From Actinomycetota bacterium (GTDB taxonomy: Bacteria; Actinomycetota; Actinomycetes; JACCUZ01): a stretch of 39,707 nt of DNA. A program made the position numbers and the translations under genes. Positions 8,164 to 16,601 of the stretch are shown piece after piece. The DNA is taken from contig JAVEDI010000074.1 in assembly GCA_030841035.1 (NCBI GenBank), positions 1 to 39,707 on the forward strand, read 5' to 3'. How positions within the stretch are numbered: the first letter of the stretch is position 1; each line of letters starts with the position of its first letter. The notes beneath the pieces are model-generated. The model did no database searches and had not been told where the DNA came from. It saw only the letters and a program-made list of their open reading frames with translations.

Positions 8164-9519
8164 ATGCATCAGCAGCACAACGGCACGGCGACCGCTGCGC
8201 CCCTGCCCGAGATCCTGCACTGGGACGCCGATCCGGACGCCCGCGCGACCGTGCGCACCGAGCACGACGTGATCGGCTTCGTCACCCGCACCTGCTTCAA
8301 GACCGGCCCGCCCGGGCGCGTCGGCCTCGAGTCCGAGTGGTTCCTCGAGCCGCGAGCCGGCGGCACGCGCTTCCCCGACCTGCTGAGGCTGGCCGAGGAG
8401 GCCGCGCCGTTGCCGGGCGGCAGCCTCCTGAGCTTCGAACCCGGCGGCCAGCTCGAGCTCAGCACCCGGTGCGGTGACGACTTCCCGCACGCGCAGGACC
8501 TGCTGACCACCGACCTCGCCCGCATCGACAAGCTCCTCGCCGACCGCGGGCTGCGGCGCGTAGGCGTCGGCGTCCACCCGCAGCGCCGGCCCGAGCGGGT
8601 GCTGCGGACACCGCGCTACACCGCGATGGAGCGGTACTTCGACCGGCACGGCGGGCCCGCCGGCCGCCAGATGATGAGCACCACCGCCGCCGTGCAGGTG
8701 TGCCTGCAGGCCGGCGCCGACGAGCGCGACGTACGCCGTCGGTGGTCACTCGTGCACGCGCTCGCCCCCGTCCTCGTCGCGTCCTTCGCCCACTCCCCGT
8801 TGCGCGGGGGCCGGCCCACCGGCTGGGCCAGCACGCGCCAGCAGATCTGGGCGCAGCTCGATCCGACCCGTACCCGTCCGGTGCTCCCGGCAGGGCAGTC
8901 GGGCGAGGAGGTCGACCCCGCCGAGCAGTGGGCCCGCTACGCCCTGGACGCCCGGGTCATGCTGCGGCGCACGACCGGCGACAGCTGGCAGGTCGACCCG
9001 GGCATGACCCTGCGCGGGTGGGTGCGTGGCGAGACCACGGCACCACCACCGACGTACGACGACGTGGCCTACCACCTCTCGACGCTGTTCCCGCCGGTGC
9101 GCCCGCACGCCTGGCTCGAGCTGCGGATGATCGACGCACTGCCCGACCGGCTGTGGCCGGTCGCCGGGGCCGTGACCACCGCTCTCGTCGACGACCCGCG
9201 GGCCGCTGATGCCGCACGCGCCGCTCTCGAGCCCCTCGCGACGGCACCGGACCGACACGTCGGCGCCGGCCGCGAGGCGTTGCGTGACGACACCGTGCAC
9301 GCCGCGGCCGTGACCTGCTTCCGAGCGGCCACCGAGGCACTTCCGCGGGTGGGCGCCGACCGGGTGCTGTGCGACACGGTCGAGGCCTACGCAGAGCGCT
9401 ACGTCGACGCGCGCCGCACCCCCGCCGACGAGCTGCTCGACGACTGGCGCTCGCACGCCGACGACGACGCCGGGCACGACCCCGGACCGGGTCACCGGAC
9501 CCGGGAGGAGGACGCATGA
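8164..9519 (+). CDS. egtA: EgtA, glutamate-cysteine ligase of ergothioneine biosynthesis
   Basis: 451 residues, GCS2-family fold. It joins glutamate and cysteine to gamma-glutamylcysteine, the sulfur donor used by EgtB in the mycobacterial-type pathway. Supporting segments: GLESEWFLEP (the ATP-grasp-like start), SFEPGGQLELST, and VQVCLQAGADERD, all characteristic of actinobacterial EgtA. Start ATG 8164 has GGAGAAGGGG 9 bases upstream. A possible -10 TACGGT lies at 8106-8111, so the cluster probably has its own promoter. egtB starts inside the stop codon (ATGA overlap). The assignment rests on the order egtA-B-C-D as much as on sequence. Confidence 0.92.
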   Translation: MHQQHNGTATAAPLPEILHWDADPDARATVRTEHDVIGFVTRTCFKTGPPGRVGLESEWFLEPRAGGTRFPDLLRLAEEAAPLPGGSLLSFEPGGQLELSTRCGDDFPHAQDLLTTDLARIDKLLADRGLRRVGVGVHPQRRPERVLRTPRYTAMERYFDRHGGPAGRQMMSTTAAVQVCLQAGADERDVRRRWSLVHALAPVLVASFAHSPLRGGRPTGWASTRQQIWAQLDPTRTRPVLPAGQSGEEVDPAEQWARYALDARVMLRRTTGDSWQVDPGMTLRGWVRGETTAPPPTYDDVAYHLSTLFPPVRPHAWLELRMIDALPDRLWPVAGAVTTALVDDPRAADAARAALEPLATAPDRHVGAGREALRDDTVHAAAVTCFRAATEALPRVGADRVLCDTVEAYAERYVDARRTPADELLDDWRSHADDDAGHDPGPGHRTREEDA

Positions 9520-10859
9520 CGCTGCTCGACACCTCGCAGTCCGGTGACGATGCACTCAAGGCGGTGTTCGCCCGCGAGCTCGAACGGGTGAGGGACCGTA
9601 GCCACGGCCTGACCGTCGACGTCCTCGATGTCGACGAGCTGCTCGCGCAGCACTCGCGCCTGATGTCGCCGCTGGTCTGGGACCTCGCACATGTCGGCAA
9701 CTACGAGGAGCTGTGGCTGCTGCGGGCCGCCGCGGGCCTCGAGGCGATGCGGCCCGAGCTCGACGACATCTACGACGCGTTCGAGCATCCACGCTCCGAG
9801 CGCCCGACGCTGCCCTTGCTGCCTCCGTCCCAGGCGATGTCCTACCTCGGTCAGGTGCGAAGCAAGGTCCTCGACGCCCTCGACACGATGCCGCTCGATC
9901 CGGCGAATCCCTTGCTTGACAAGGGGTTCGTCTACGCGATGGTCGTGCAGCACGAGCACCAGCACGACGAGACGATGCTCGCGACACACCAGCTGCGCCG
10001 CGGCGCCACAGTGCTCGGCGACGTACCCCCTCCCGCCGCGCCCGCGCCGCCCTTGCCTCACGAGGTGCTGGTCCCGGGTGGACCCTTCACGATGGGCACC
10101 TCCGACGACGGGTGGGCCTACGACAACGAGCGCCCCGCGCACGAGGTGTTCGTGCCGGCGTTCCACCTCGACTCGGCGCCGGTCACCAACCGCGCGTACC
10201 TGTCGTTCGTGGAGTCCGGTGGCTACGACCAGCCGCGGTGGTGGAGCCACGCCGGCTGGGAGTGGCGCACCGCGTCAGGGAAACGGCGTCCGGCGTTCTG
10301 GCTGCGTGAGGGCGGCGAGCCGTTACGCCGCCGGTTCGGCCGGGTCGAGCCACTGCCGCTGGACCAGCCGGTGCAGCACGTCTGCTACCACGAGGCCGAC
10401 GCCTACGCCCGCTGGGCCGGCAAGCGGCTGCCGACGGAGGCGGAATGGGAGAAGGCGGCGTCGTGGGACCCCGTCACGCGGACCAAGCGCCGCTACCCGT
10501 GGGGCGACGCCGACCCGACGAGCGAGCACGCCAACCTCGGCCAGCGTCATCACCAGCCCGCCGAGGTCGGCGCCTACCCGGCGGGGGTGAGCGCCTACGG
10601 CGTGCACCAGCTGGTCGGCGACGTGTGGGAGTGGACCTCGAGCGGGTTCGAGGGCTACCCGGGCTTCCGCTCGTTCCCCTACAAGGAGTACTCCGAGGTC
10701 TTCTTCGGCGGCGACTACCGCATGCTGCGCGGCGGCTCCTGGGCGAGCGACCACACGGCGGTGCGCACGACGTTCCGCAACTGGGACCACCCGGTCCGGC
10801 GACAGATCTTCGCCGGTTTCCGCTGCGCCCGCGACGCCGCGCCGGGCGAGGGGCGCTGA
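9516..10859 (+). CDS. egtB: EgtB, ergothioneine sulfoxide synthase
   Basis: 447 residues. It is a non-haem iron enzyme that uses O2 to join hercynine to gamma-glutamylcysteine, giving the sulfoxide. The N-terminal DinB-like helical domain supplies three iron-binding histidines: His59 in DLAHVGNYEE, and His146 and His150 in QHEHQHDE, the HxxxH pair followed by the usual E. The C-terminal formylglycine-generating-enzyme/sulfatase-modifying domain runs from about residue 185, with GGPFTMGT, NERPAHEV, RLPTEAEWEKAA, GDVWEWTSS and MLRGGSW. ATG 9516 was chosen over a longer open frame because of GGGAGGAGG just upstream and the overlap with egtA. Confidence 0.95.
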   Translation: MTLLDTSQSGDDALKAVFARELERVRDRSHGLTVDVLDVDELLAQHSRLMSPLVWDLAHVGNYEELWLLRAAAGLEAMRPELDDIYDAFEHPRSERPTLPLLPPSQAMSYLGQVRSKVLDALDTMPLDPANPLLDKGFVYAMVVQHEHQHDETMLATHQLRRGATVLGDVPPPAAPAPPLPHEVLVPGGPFTMGTSDDGWAYDNERPAHEVFVPAFHLDSAPVTNRAYLSFVESGGYDQPRWWSHAGWEWRTASGKRRPAFWLREGGEPLRRRFGRVEPLPLDQPVQHVCYHEADAYARWAGKRLPTEAEWEKAASWDPVTRTKRRYPWGDADPTSEHANLGQRHHQPAEVGAYPAGVSAYGVHQLVGDVWEWTSSGFEGYPGFRSFPYKEYSEVFFGGDYRMLRGGSWASDHTAVRTTFRNWDHPVRRQIFAGFRCARDAAPGEGR

Positions 10860-10862
10860 GCC

Positions 10863-11663
10863 ATGTGCCGTCACCTCGCCTGGCTCGGCGCGCCCCGCAC
10901 CCTGGCCGCGGTCGTGCTCGACCCGCCGCACTCCCTGCTGCGCCAGTCCTACGCACCCCGCGAGCAGCGGCACGGCAGCATCAACGCCGACGGCTTCGGG
11001 GTGGGCTGGTACGCGCCCTCCGTGCGCCGCGAGCCGGCCAGGCTGCGACGCGGCCAGCCGATCTGGACCGACCTCTCGTTCGCGTCGATGGCTCCCCTCA
11101 TCTCCTCGGGATGCGTGCTGGCCGCCGTGCGGTCGGCGACCGCACCGTTCCCGGTCGACGAGGCGGGTGCGGCGCCGTTCACGGCCGGGCCCTGGCTGTT
11201 CAGTCACAACGGCAAGCTCGACGACTTCGCCGTGCACGCGGTCGCGTTGCGGACCCTCCTGCCGCCTGCCGCAGCAGCCGCGGTCGAGACGCCGTCCGAC
11301 GCCGCGCTGCTGTGGGCCCTGACCCGCCACCGGCTCGAGCAGGGGGCGACGCTGGGTGACGCGCTCGCGTCCGTCGTCGCCGAGGTCGCGGCGATCACCT
11401 CGGGCCGGATGAACCTGCTGCTCACCGACGGCACCGCGGTCGCCGCGACGACGTACGGCGACACGCTCGTGACCCGCCGCGAGGCCGACGGCGTGCTCGT
11501 CGCCTCCGAGCCGGTGGACGACGGGCCCGGCTGGGAGCGCGTCCCCGACGCCTCACTCGTCGTCGTCACCGCCGATGCGCACACCGTGGCCCCGCTGCCC
11601 GTGCCACCGCGGCCGACCGTAGCGACGGCGGCGCGGACCCCGCAGACCGGAGGCATCACGTGA
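10863..11663 (+). CDS. egtC: EgtC, class II glutamine amidotransferase-like hydrolase
   Basis: 266 residues. EgtC removes the gamma-glutamyl group from the EgtB product. Met-Cys at the N-terminus (MCRHLAWLG) exposes Cys2 as the Ntn nucleophile. The class II amidotransferase pattern follows: NADGFGVGWYAP, SVLAAVRSAT-type segment, and FSHNGKLDDF. Only 3 bases separate it from egtB. The stop overlaps the egtD GTG. Length and order match mycobacterial EgtC. Confidence 0.94.
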   Translation: MCRHLAWLGAPRTLAAVVLDPPHSLLRQSYAPREQRHGSINADGFGVGWYAPSVRREPARLRRGQPIWTDLSFASMAPLISSGCVLAAVRSATAPFPVDEAGAAPFTAGPWLFSHNGKLDDFAVHAVALRTLLPPAAAAAVETPSDAALLWALTRHRLEQGATLGDALASVVAEVAAITSGRMNLLLTDGTAVAATTYGDTLVTRREADGVLVASEPVDDGPGWERVPDASLVVVTADAHTVAPLPVPPRPTVATAARTPQTGGIT

Positions 11664-12652
11664 GCATCCAGAGCCCCAGCGGCCGCGTGCACATCGAGCG
11701 GCACCACACCGACGCGGTCAGCGGCGAGGCCCTCGCGGCCGACGTGCGGGCGGGCCTGACGGCCGAGCAGAAGACGTTGCCACCCAAGTGGTTCTACGAC
11801 ACCGTCGGCAGCGAGCTGTTCGAGGAGATCACCCGGCTCGAGGAGTACTACCCCACGCGACGCGAGCGCGAGGTGCTCCGCGCACACGGTGGCGACATCG
11901 CCGCCGCGACCCGGGCCCGGACCCTAGTCGAGCTCGGCTCCGGCTCGGCGGAGAAGACCCGGGTACTGCTCGACGCGCTCTCGGTCGAAGGCACCCTGGA
12001 GCGCTACGTACCCGTCGACGTCAGCGACAGCGCGCTGATCTCGGCCGCCGAGGCGGTCGCGGAGGAGTACCCCCGGCTCGAGGTGCACGGGGTCGTCGCC
12101 GACTTCGTCGAGCATCTCGACGTGCTGCCGACCGGCCCCTCGCGGCTTGTCGCCTTCCTGGGCGGCACGATCGGCAACTTCGAACCCGGCCCGCGCGCCG
12201 ACTACCTGCACCGCATCGCCGGGTCGCTGCGCCCGGGCGACGCGTTCCTGCTCGGCACCGACCTGGTCAAGGACCCTCAGCGGCTGGTGCGCGCCTACGA
12301 CGACGCGGCCGGTGTGACGGCGGCGTTCAACCTCAACGTCCTGGCCGTCCTCAACCGCGAGCTGGGCGCCGACTTCGACCTCGAGTCCTTCCGCCACGTG
12401 GCCCGCTGGGACGCCGAGCGCGCCTGGATCGAGATGCACCTCCAGTCGCGCCGCGACCAGACCGTGCACCTCAAGGCGCTCGAGTTCGACGTCCACTTCG
12501 CCGCGGGCGAGACGCTGCGCACGGAGGTCTCGGCCAAGTTCACCCGCGATCGCCTCGCCCAGGAGTACGCCGACGCCGGGCTGCGGCTGGCCGCCTGGTG
12601 GACCGACGCCGCCGGCGACTACGCCGTGTCCCTGGCCGTACCGCCCCTCTGA
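11660..12652 (+). CDS. egtD: EgtD, L-histidine N-alpha-methyltransferase
   Basis: 330 residues. It transfers three methyl groups from S-adenosylmethionine to histidine, making hercynine, the first ergothioneine intermediate. Seen: PKWFYDTVGSELFEEITRLEEYYPTR (43-67), which carries the substrate-loop Tyr pair; the SAM-binding stretch LVELGSGSAEKTRVLLDAL (about 89-107); FLGGTIGNFEP; and AWIEMHLQS. Start GTG 11660 overlaps the egtC stop. The usual fifth gene, egtE (PLP-dependent C-S lyase), does not follow; the next gene is on the other strand. Confidence 0.95.
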   Translation: MSIQSPSGRVHIERHHTDAVSGEALAADVRAGLTAEQKTLPPKWFYDTVGSELFEEITRLEEYYPTRREREVLRAHGGDIAAATRARTLVELGSGSAEKTRVLLDALSVEGTLERYVPVDVSDSALISAAEAVAEEYPRLEVHGVVADFVEHLDVLPTGPSRLVAFLGGTIGNFEPGPRADYLHRIAGSLRPGDAFLLGTDLVKDPQRLVRAYDDAAGVTAAFNLNVLAVLNRELGADFDLESFRHVARWDAERAWIEMHLQSRRDQTVHLKALEFDVHFAAGETLRTEVSAKFTRDRLAQEYADAGLRLAAWWTDAAGDYAVSLAVPPL

Positions 12653-12671
12653 CCGCCCGGACCGTGGGCGG
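12653..12671. terminator. Hairpin between convergent egtD and kaiC-like genes
   Basis: CCGCCC (12653-12658) and GGGCGG (12666-12671) form a 6-bp stem with a 7-base loop in the 24-base gap between two converging genes. There is no T-run; a bidirectional terminator role is plausible. Confidence 0.4.
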
Positions 12672-12676
12672 GGAGG

Positions 12677-14224
12677 TCAGGAAAGGAAGGGCGCGGGTAC
12701 GTCGTCGTCGGCGTCGCCGAGCGAGGCCAGGTTGACGATGTCGCCCGACAGGATGCCGGTGACCGTGCGGAACGGCTCGCCGATGTGCAGGCCGTGGCCG
12801 TCGATGGTGAACTCGCGGATGTCGTGGTCGTGGGCGGAGCCGCGCATCTTCAGCACGGTCATGCCGCGCTTGACGGTGCCGAACACCTCCACATAGCGCA
12901 GCAGCACGATGCTGTCGGTCAGCGTCGAGAGGTGGCTCTGCTTCATGGACCAGCCGCCGAGCAGCGTGTCGGTCGACACGGTGAACAGCCCCACGACCTG
13001 CCTGGCCTTGACGAAGGACGTCAGCCCGATGACGAACTCGCGGAACGACTTGTGGGTGCCGACGCGTTCGAGCGCCGAGAGGCTGTCGACGACGATGCGA
13101 CTCGGGCCGAACTCGTCGACGAGCCGCTTGATCTCCACCAGGTGGTCCTCGAGCGTCGCCACCTCGGGGTAGGTCGAGACCACGCGCAGGGCGCCGTCCT
13201 TCTCGGCCTGTTCTAGGTCGTGTCCCCACCCTCGGGCGTTGCGGTGCAGCTGGTTGCGGCTCTCCTCGAACGCCAGCATCAGCGCCCGCTCGCCCCGCGC
13301 GATGCCGCCGGCGAGGAACTCCGTCGCGATCAGTGTCTTGCCGGTGCCCGTCGCACCCGAGGCCAGGACGATCGAGTCGCGGAAGAAGCCGCCGCCGCAC
13401 AGCGCGTCGAGATCGGCGTTGCCCGAGGTGACGCGGGTGTCGGTGGAGCCCTGGTCGAGGGCCTGCGCCGAGATCGGCAGCACCATGACACCGTGGCCGG
13501 GCAGCACCGTGAACGGGAACTGTCCCCGACGGTGGGCGCCCCCGCGCACCTTGAGGATCTCGACGGTACGTCGCCGGGACTCACCGTCGAGGGTGTTGCG
13601 CAGCAGGACGACGGTGTCGCCGATGTACTGCTCGACGCCGCGCTCGGCCAGCGTGCTCGACCCGGTGTGGTCGGTCTCGACGGTCAGCAGCACCGTCATG
13701 CCGAGGCGGCGCAGCTCGGAGAGCAGCCCGCGCAGCCGCGCCCGTGCGGCGGCGGCGTCGCTGCCGGTGAACGCCAGGGCGGCGCCGAACGAGTCCAGCA
13801 CCACCCGCTCCGCCCCGGTGCGGTCGATGGCCTGCCCGATCTGCGCCAGGAGGGTGTCGAAGTGCACCGGCTCCTGCAGGTCGCGATGGGCGTCGTAGCG
13901 CGGCGAGCCGTCGACGAAGGCCCACTGGCCGGCCTGCTCCCACTCGTCGATCGCGAACCCGAGGGTCGCCAGGTTGAGGCGCAGGTCGGCGGCGGACTCC
14001 TCGAGGGTGACGAACACCCCGGGCTGGCCCGAGGCCGCGCCGCTCGCCAGGAAGTGTGCAGCCATGACGGTCTTGGCGCTACCCGCCGGTCCCGCGAGCA
14101 CCGCGACGCGCCCCAGGGGGAAGCCGCCCATGGTCACGTGGTCCAGGCCGGAGATGCCGGTGGGCAGGCGCGGCAGCGAGGGGACGGCATCCGATGCCGG
14201 GGCCCCCTGGTCGTCGATCATCAT
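12677..14224 (-). CDS. Two-domain KaiC-like ATPase with conserved Ser-Thr phosphosite pair
   Basis: 515 residues, about the length of cyanobacterial KaiC (519), with two RecA domains. CI: Walker A GPAGSAKT (45-52), Glu75-Glu76 in TLEES, and segment VEQYIGDTVVLLRNTLDGESRRRTVEILKVRG. CII: Walker A GATGTGKT (290-297), Glu320-Glu321 in AFEESRNQLHRNA, Walker B RIVVDSLSALERV. Near the C-terminus SHLSTLTDSIVLLRYVE aligns with the KaiC region holding the phosphorylated S431/T432; here Ser433-Thr434 are kept, while the KaiC T426 position is Lys428. Autophosphorylation is therefore possible. No kaiA or kaiB is nearby. ATG 14224 overlaps the stop of the upstream ATPase gene (ATGA), so the two are translationally coupled. 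Likely a signalling ATPase; a clock role is unsupported. Confidence 0.9.
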   Translation of the reverse strand: MMIDDQGAPASDAVPSLPRLPTGISGLDHVTMGGFPLGRVAVLAGPAGSAKTVMAAHFLASGAASGQPGVFVTLEESAADLRLNLATLGFAIDEWEQAGQWAFVDGSPRYDAHRDLQEPVHFDTLLAQIGQAIDRTGAERVVLDSFGAALAFTGSDAAAARARLRGLLSELRRLGMTVLLTVETDHTGSSTLAERGVEQYIGDTVVLLRNTLDGESRRRTVEILKVRGGAHRRGQFPFTVLPGHGVMVLPISAQALDQGSTDTRVTSGNADLDALCGGGFFRDSIVLASGATGTGKTLIATEFLAGGIARGERALMLAFEESRNQLHRNARGWGHDLEQAEKDGALRVVSTYPEVATLEDHLVEIKRLVDEFGPSRIVVDSLSALERVGTHKSFREFVIGLTSFVKARQVVGLFTVSTDTLLGGWSMKQSHLSTLTDSIVLLRYVEVFGTVKRGMTVLKMRGSAHDHDIREFTIDGHGLHIGEPFRTVTGILSGDIVNLASLGDADDDVPAPFLS

Positions 14225-14670
14225 CCGACCTGCAGCTGCACAACCTGCGTCACCGGCAGCACGAACCACACGGCCTTGCCGCCGGAGTGGGTGCGGGTGC
14301 CCCATGCGTCGCTCAGGTCGGCGACCAGCGCCAGCCCCCGCCCGCCCGGGCGGTCCTTGGACCAGTGGCGCGGCTCGAGTGACTGCTCGACGGGCGCCAG
14401 GTCACCGACCGCGACCATGACCTGCTCGTCACCCATCACCACGTCGAGGCGCACCGGCGTACGCGCGTGCAGGACGGCGTTGGTCACCAGCTCGCTGGTG
14501 AGCAGGACCAGCGTGTCCAGCGCGTCGGTCGTGAGCTCCGGCTCGGCAGCACGCACGAAGGCGCGGGCCAGCGAGACCGACGCGGGCACCGGGTCCAGAT
14601 GTGCATGGCGCTCGCTGGTGGGGCCGGTGAACGGCGACGGGTCGGGGTGCACGACGCGCTCATCGCACAC
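14221..14670 (-). CDS. RsbW/SpoIIAB-type ATP-binding protein (anti-sigma or serine kinase-like)
   Basis: 149 residues, a stand-alone HATPase_c domain. The N-box is SELVTNAVLHA, the G1-like segment is MVAVGDLAP (weak, where DxGxG is usual), and the G2-like part is GGRGLALVADLSDAWGTR, followed by KAVWFVLP. The length and layout are those of actinobacterial RsbW-like regulators, which bind or phosphorylate an anti-sigma antagonist. No sigma factor, STAS antagonist or PP2C gene is adjacent; the only partner in the operon is the KaiC homologue. GTG 14670 was chosen because AGGGGGTAGGA lies a few bases upstream. Confidence 0.82.
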   Translation of the reverse strand: MCDERVVHPDPSPFTGPTSERHAHLDPVPASVSLARAFVRAAEPELTTDALDTLVLLTSELVTNAVLHARTPVRLDVVMGDEQVMVAVGDLAPVEQSLEPRHWSKDRPGGRGLALVADLSDAWGTRTHSGGKAVWFVLPVTQVVQLQVG

Positions 14671-14816
14671 GTCCTACCCCCTGGTGGCCCCTCATGCTCG
14701 GCTCCTGCATCCCCAGCGCGCGCTTGACCATCGGGCCGTGGCAAGGGCCCCCGTCTCGGGGGAAAGCATAGACGTCGGCAGCTCGGAGCTCACCTGCGGC
14801 GGCACGCGGGCTCGTC

Positions 14817-15692
14817 CTAGTGGTCGGGCAGCAGCCCGGCGACCAGGTCGGGACGGCGCTCCACCAGCTCCGGCAACGTGGTCGGCGGGTGACCGGTCAG
14901 CCGCTCGACCGTGTCGCTGACGACCGCGAGCTCACCTGCGCCGACGGCCAGGTAGGTGGAGATCCAGCCTTCGACCTCCCAGTCCGGCGCACCGTAGGAC
15001 GCGCGCGACGCCCAGGCCTCCTCGAGCGTCTCCCGCCGGTAGGTGACCGGCCGTCCCGTGATCTCCGCGAGCTGCGCCGCGATCTCGTCGAAGGTCTGCA
15101 GGCTTCCGCCTGTGACGTCGTACGCCGCCCGCTCGTGGCCCTCGCCGAGCAGCACCTCCGCCGCAACCTCCGCCACGTCGTCGCGGGCCACCGCAGCCAG
15201 CCTGCCGTCACCGGCGGGTCCGCGGATCACGCCCTCGGCGCCCGCCATGAACGGCATGAAGTCGAGGTAGATGCTGTCGCGCAGAGCGGTGTAGGCCAGG
15301 TCTCGCTCCTGCAGCCGCTGCTCGGTCTTCCAGTGGTCGCGCACCAGGGTGAACGTCGCGTCGGGCGCGGGGGCGAGGAACGAGGTGTAGACGACCCGGT
15401 CGACGCCCGCGTCCGCCACGGCGTCGACCGCGGTGAGGTGCTGGCGCACGCGCTCGGGGTGCTCGGCGGCCGAGACGAGGAACACCGCGTCCACGCCGGT
15501 GAACGCCGCGCGCAGTGCGTCGGGGTCGTCGTACGTCGCCCGGACCGCCTCGGCCCCGGGCAGCTGCGGCGCCCGCGCCGGGTCGCGCACGACGAGGCGT
15601 TGTCGCACGCCGCGGTCCGCCAGCAGCCGCGCCACACGACCGCCCACCGCCCCCGTCGCCCCGGTCACGGCGACGAACCCGACGCTGCTCAC
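14817..15692 (-). CDS. NmrA-like/QorB-type NAD(P)-binding oxidoreductase
   Basis: 291 residues. An N-terminal Rossmann motif (VAVTGATGAVGGRVARLLADRG) is followed by RLVVRDPAR, VDAVFLVSAAEHPERVRQH, VVYTSFLAP and RDDVAEVAAEVLL. This is the atypical SDR/NmrA group that includes quinone oxidoreductase 2 and redox-sensing proteins; the catalytic YxxxK is not evident, as is usual in the group. The substrate is unknown. It starts at GTG 15692. Its likely -10 (TACACC on the minus strand) is back to back with the promoter of the thiamine transporter on the other strand, but there is no other sign of a thiamine link. Confidence 0.75.
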   Translation of the reverse strand: MSSVGFVAVTGATGAVGGRVARLLADRGVRQRLVVRDPARAPQLPGAEAVRATYDDPDALRAAFTGVDAVFLVSAAEHPERVRQHLTAVDAVADAGVDRVVYTSFLAPAPDATFTLVRDHWKTEQRLQERDLAYTALRDSIYLDFMPFMAGAEGVIRGPAGDGRLAAVARDDVAEVAAEVLLGEGHERAAYDVTGGSLQTFDEIAAQLAEITGRPVTYRRETLEEAWASRASYGAPDWEVEGWISTYLAVGAGELAVVSDTVERLTGHPPTTLPELVERRPDLVAGLLPDH

Positions 15693-15737
15693 CGCCGTCC
15701 CATGGGTGTAGCGTCGCAGAGGTCAACCAGCAAGCAC

Positions 15738-15822
<85 letters not shown>

Positions 15823-15929
15823 GGTTCCGCCACGCGTCACCAGTGCGCTCGCCGGGCCGGTCCGTCACCCACGTCGACGGGCCGTCCGGGTCGGGCGCGC
15901 CCGGGGCCGGGGCGCTCGCGAGGCTCGGC

Positions 15930-15954
15930 CTCCCGTCCCGCCCGAGGACAGGAG
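15930..15954 (+). promoter_or_regulatory. Ribosome-binding-site hairpin, probable expression platform of the TPP riboswitch
   Basis: CTCCCGTCC (15930-15938) can pair with GGACAGGAG (15946-15954) at 8 of 9 positions around a 7-base loop. The right arm contains the AGGAG ribosome-binding site 8 bases before ATG 15963. Hiding this site would block translation of ykoE. A second GC hairpin (GCGCCC/GGGCGC) lies just upstream and could be the competing structure. No T-run terminator was found, which favours translational control. Confidence 0.55.
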
Positions 15955-15962
15955 CACGACAC

Positions 15963-16601
15963 ATGGCAACACCGCACACCGGAGCAGCCGACACGTCGCC
16001 GAGCCAGGCGCACGCGGGCGGCCCGCGACCGTCGTCCTGGCGCACCGTCGACGTCGTCGTGGCGTCGGCCATCGCGGTGGCCTTCGGGGTGGTCTTCTGG
16101 GCCTGGGGCCAGCTCTGGAACACGGTGCAGCCGGCGTTCACCGGCTTCCCTCCCGCCCAGGGCTTCATGTACGGCGTCTGGCTGCTGCCCGGCGTGCTCG
16201 GCGCGCTGGTGATCCGCAAGCCCGGCGCAGCCCTCTACACCGAGCTGGTCGCCTCGATCGTGTCGGCGCTGCTCGGCACCGCCTGGGGACTGCAGGTGGT
16301 GCTCTACGGGCTGGTCGAGGGGGCGGCGCCGGAGCTGGTCTTCGCGTTCCTGCTCTACCGCTCGTGGCGGCTGCCCGCGGCTCTGCTCGCGGGTGCGGCG
16401 GCCGGCATCGCGGCGGCGCTGCTGGACCTGGCGTTCTACTACACCGACTGGTCGGGCGGCTGGCAGGTCAGCTACGTCGCCCTGCTGAGCGTCAGCTCGC
16501 TGGTGATCGCCGGCATCGGCTCGTGGCTGCTGGTCCGCGCCCTGGCCACCACCGGCGTCCTGGCGCCGTTCGCGTCGGGGCGTGACCAACGACTTGTCTG
16601 A
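15963..16601 (+). CDS. ykoE: YkoE, substrate-binding (S) subunit of a thiamine-related ECF transporter
   Basis: 212 residues with a short polar N-terminus then about six hydrophobic segments, starting VVVASAIAVAFGVVFWAWGQLW. Internal motifs QGFMYGVWLLPGVLGALVIRKPGAALYTELVAS and GLVEGAAPELVFAFL are characteristic of YkoE, the S component thought to bind thiamine or its hydroxymethylpyrimidine precursor. The TPP riboswitch upstream supports the substrate. ATG 15963 was chosen because AGGAG lies 8 bases before it and the open frame upstream runs through the riboswitch. It overlaps the ATPase gene by 20 bases. Confidence 0.9.
   Translation: MATPHTGAADTSPSQAHAGGPRPSSWRTVDVVVASAIAVAFGVVFWAWGQLWNTVQPAFTGFPPAQGFMYGVWLLPGVLGALVIRKPGAALYTELVASIVSALLGTAWGLQVVLYGLVEGAAPELVFAFLLYRSWRLPAALLAGAAAGIAAALLDLAFYYTDWSGGWQVSYVALLSVSSLVIAGIGSWLLVRALATTGVLAPFASGRDQRLV

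Noticed and set aside
12677-14670. Kai circadian clock locus
   Set aside because: Only a KaiC homologue is present; no kaiA or kaiB, and the partner is an anti-sigma-type ATPase.
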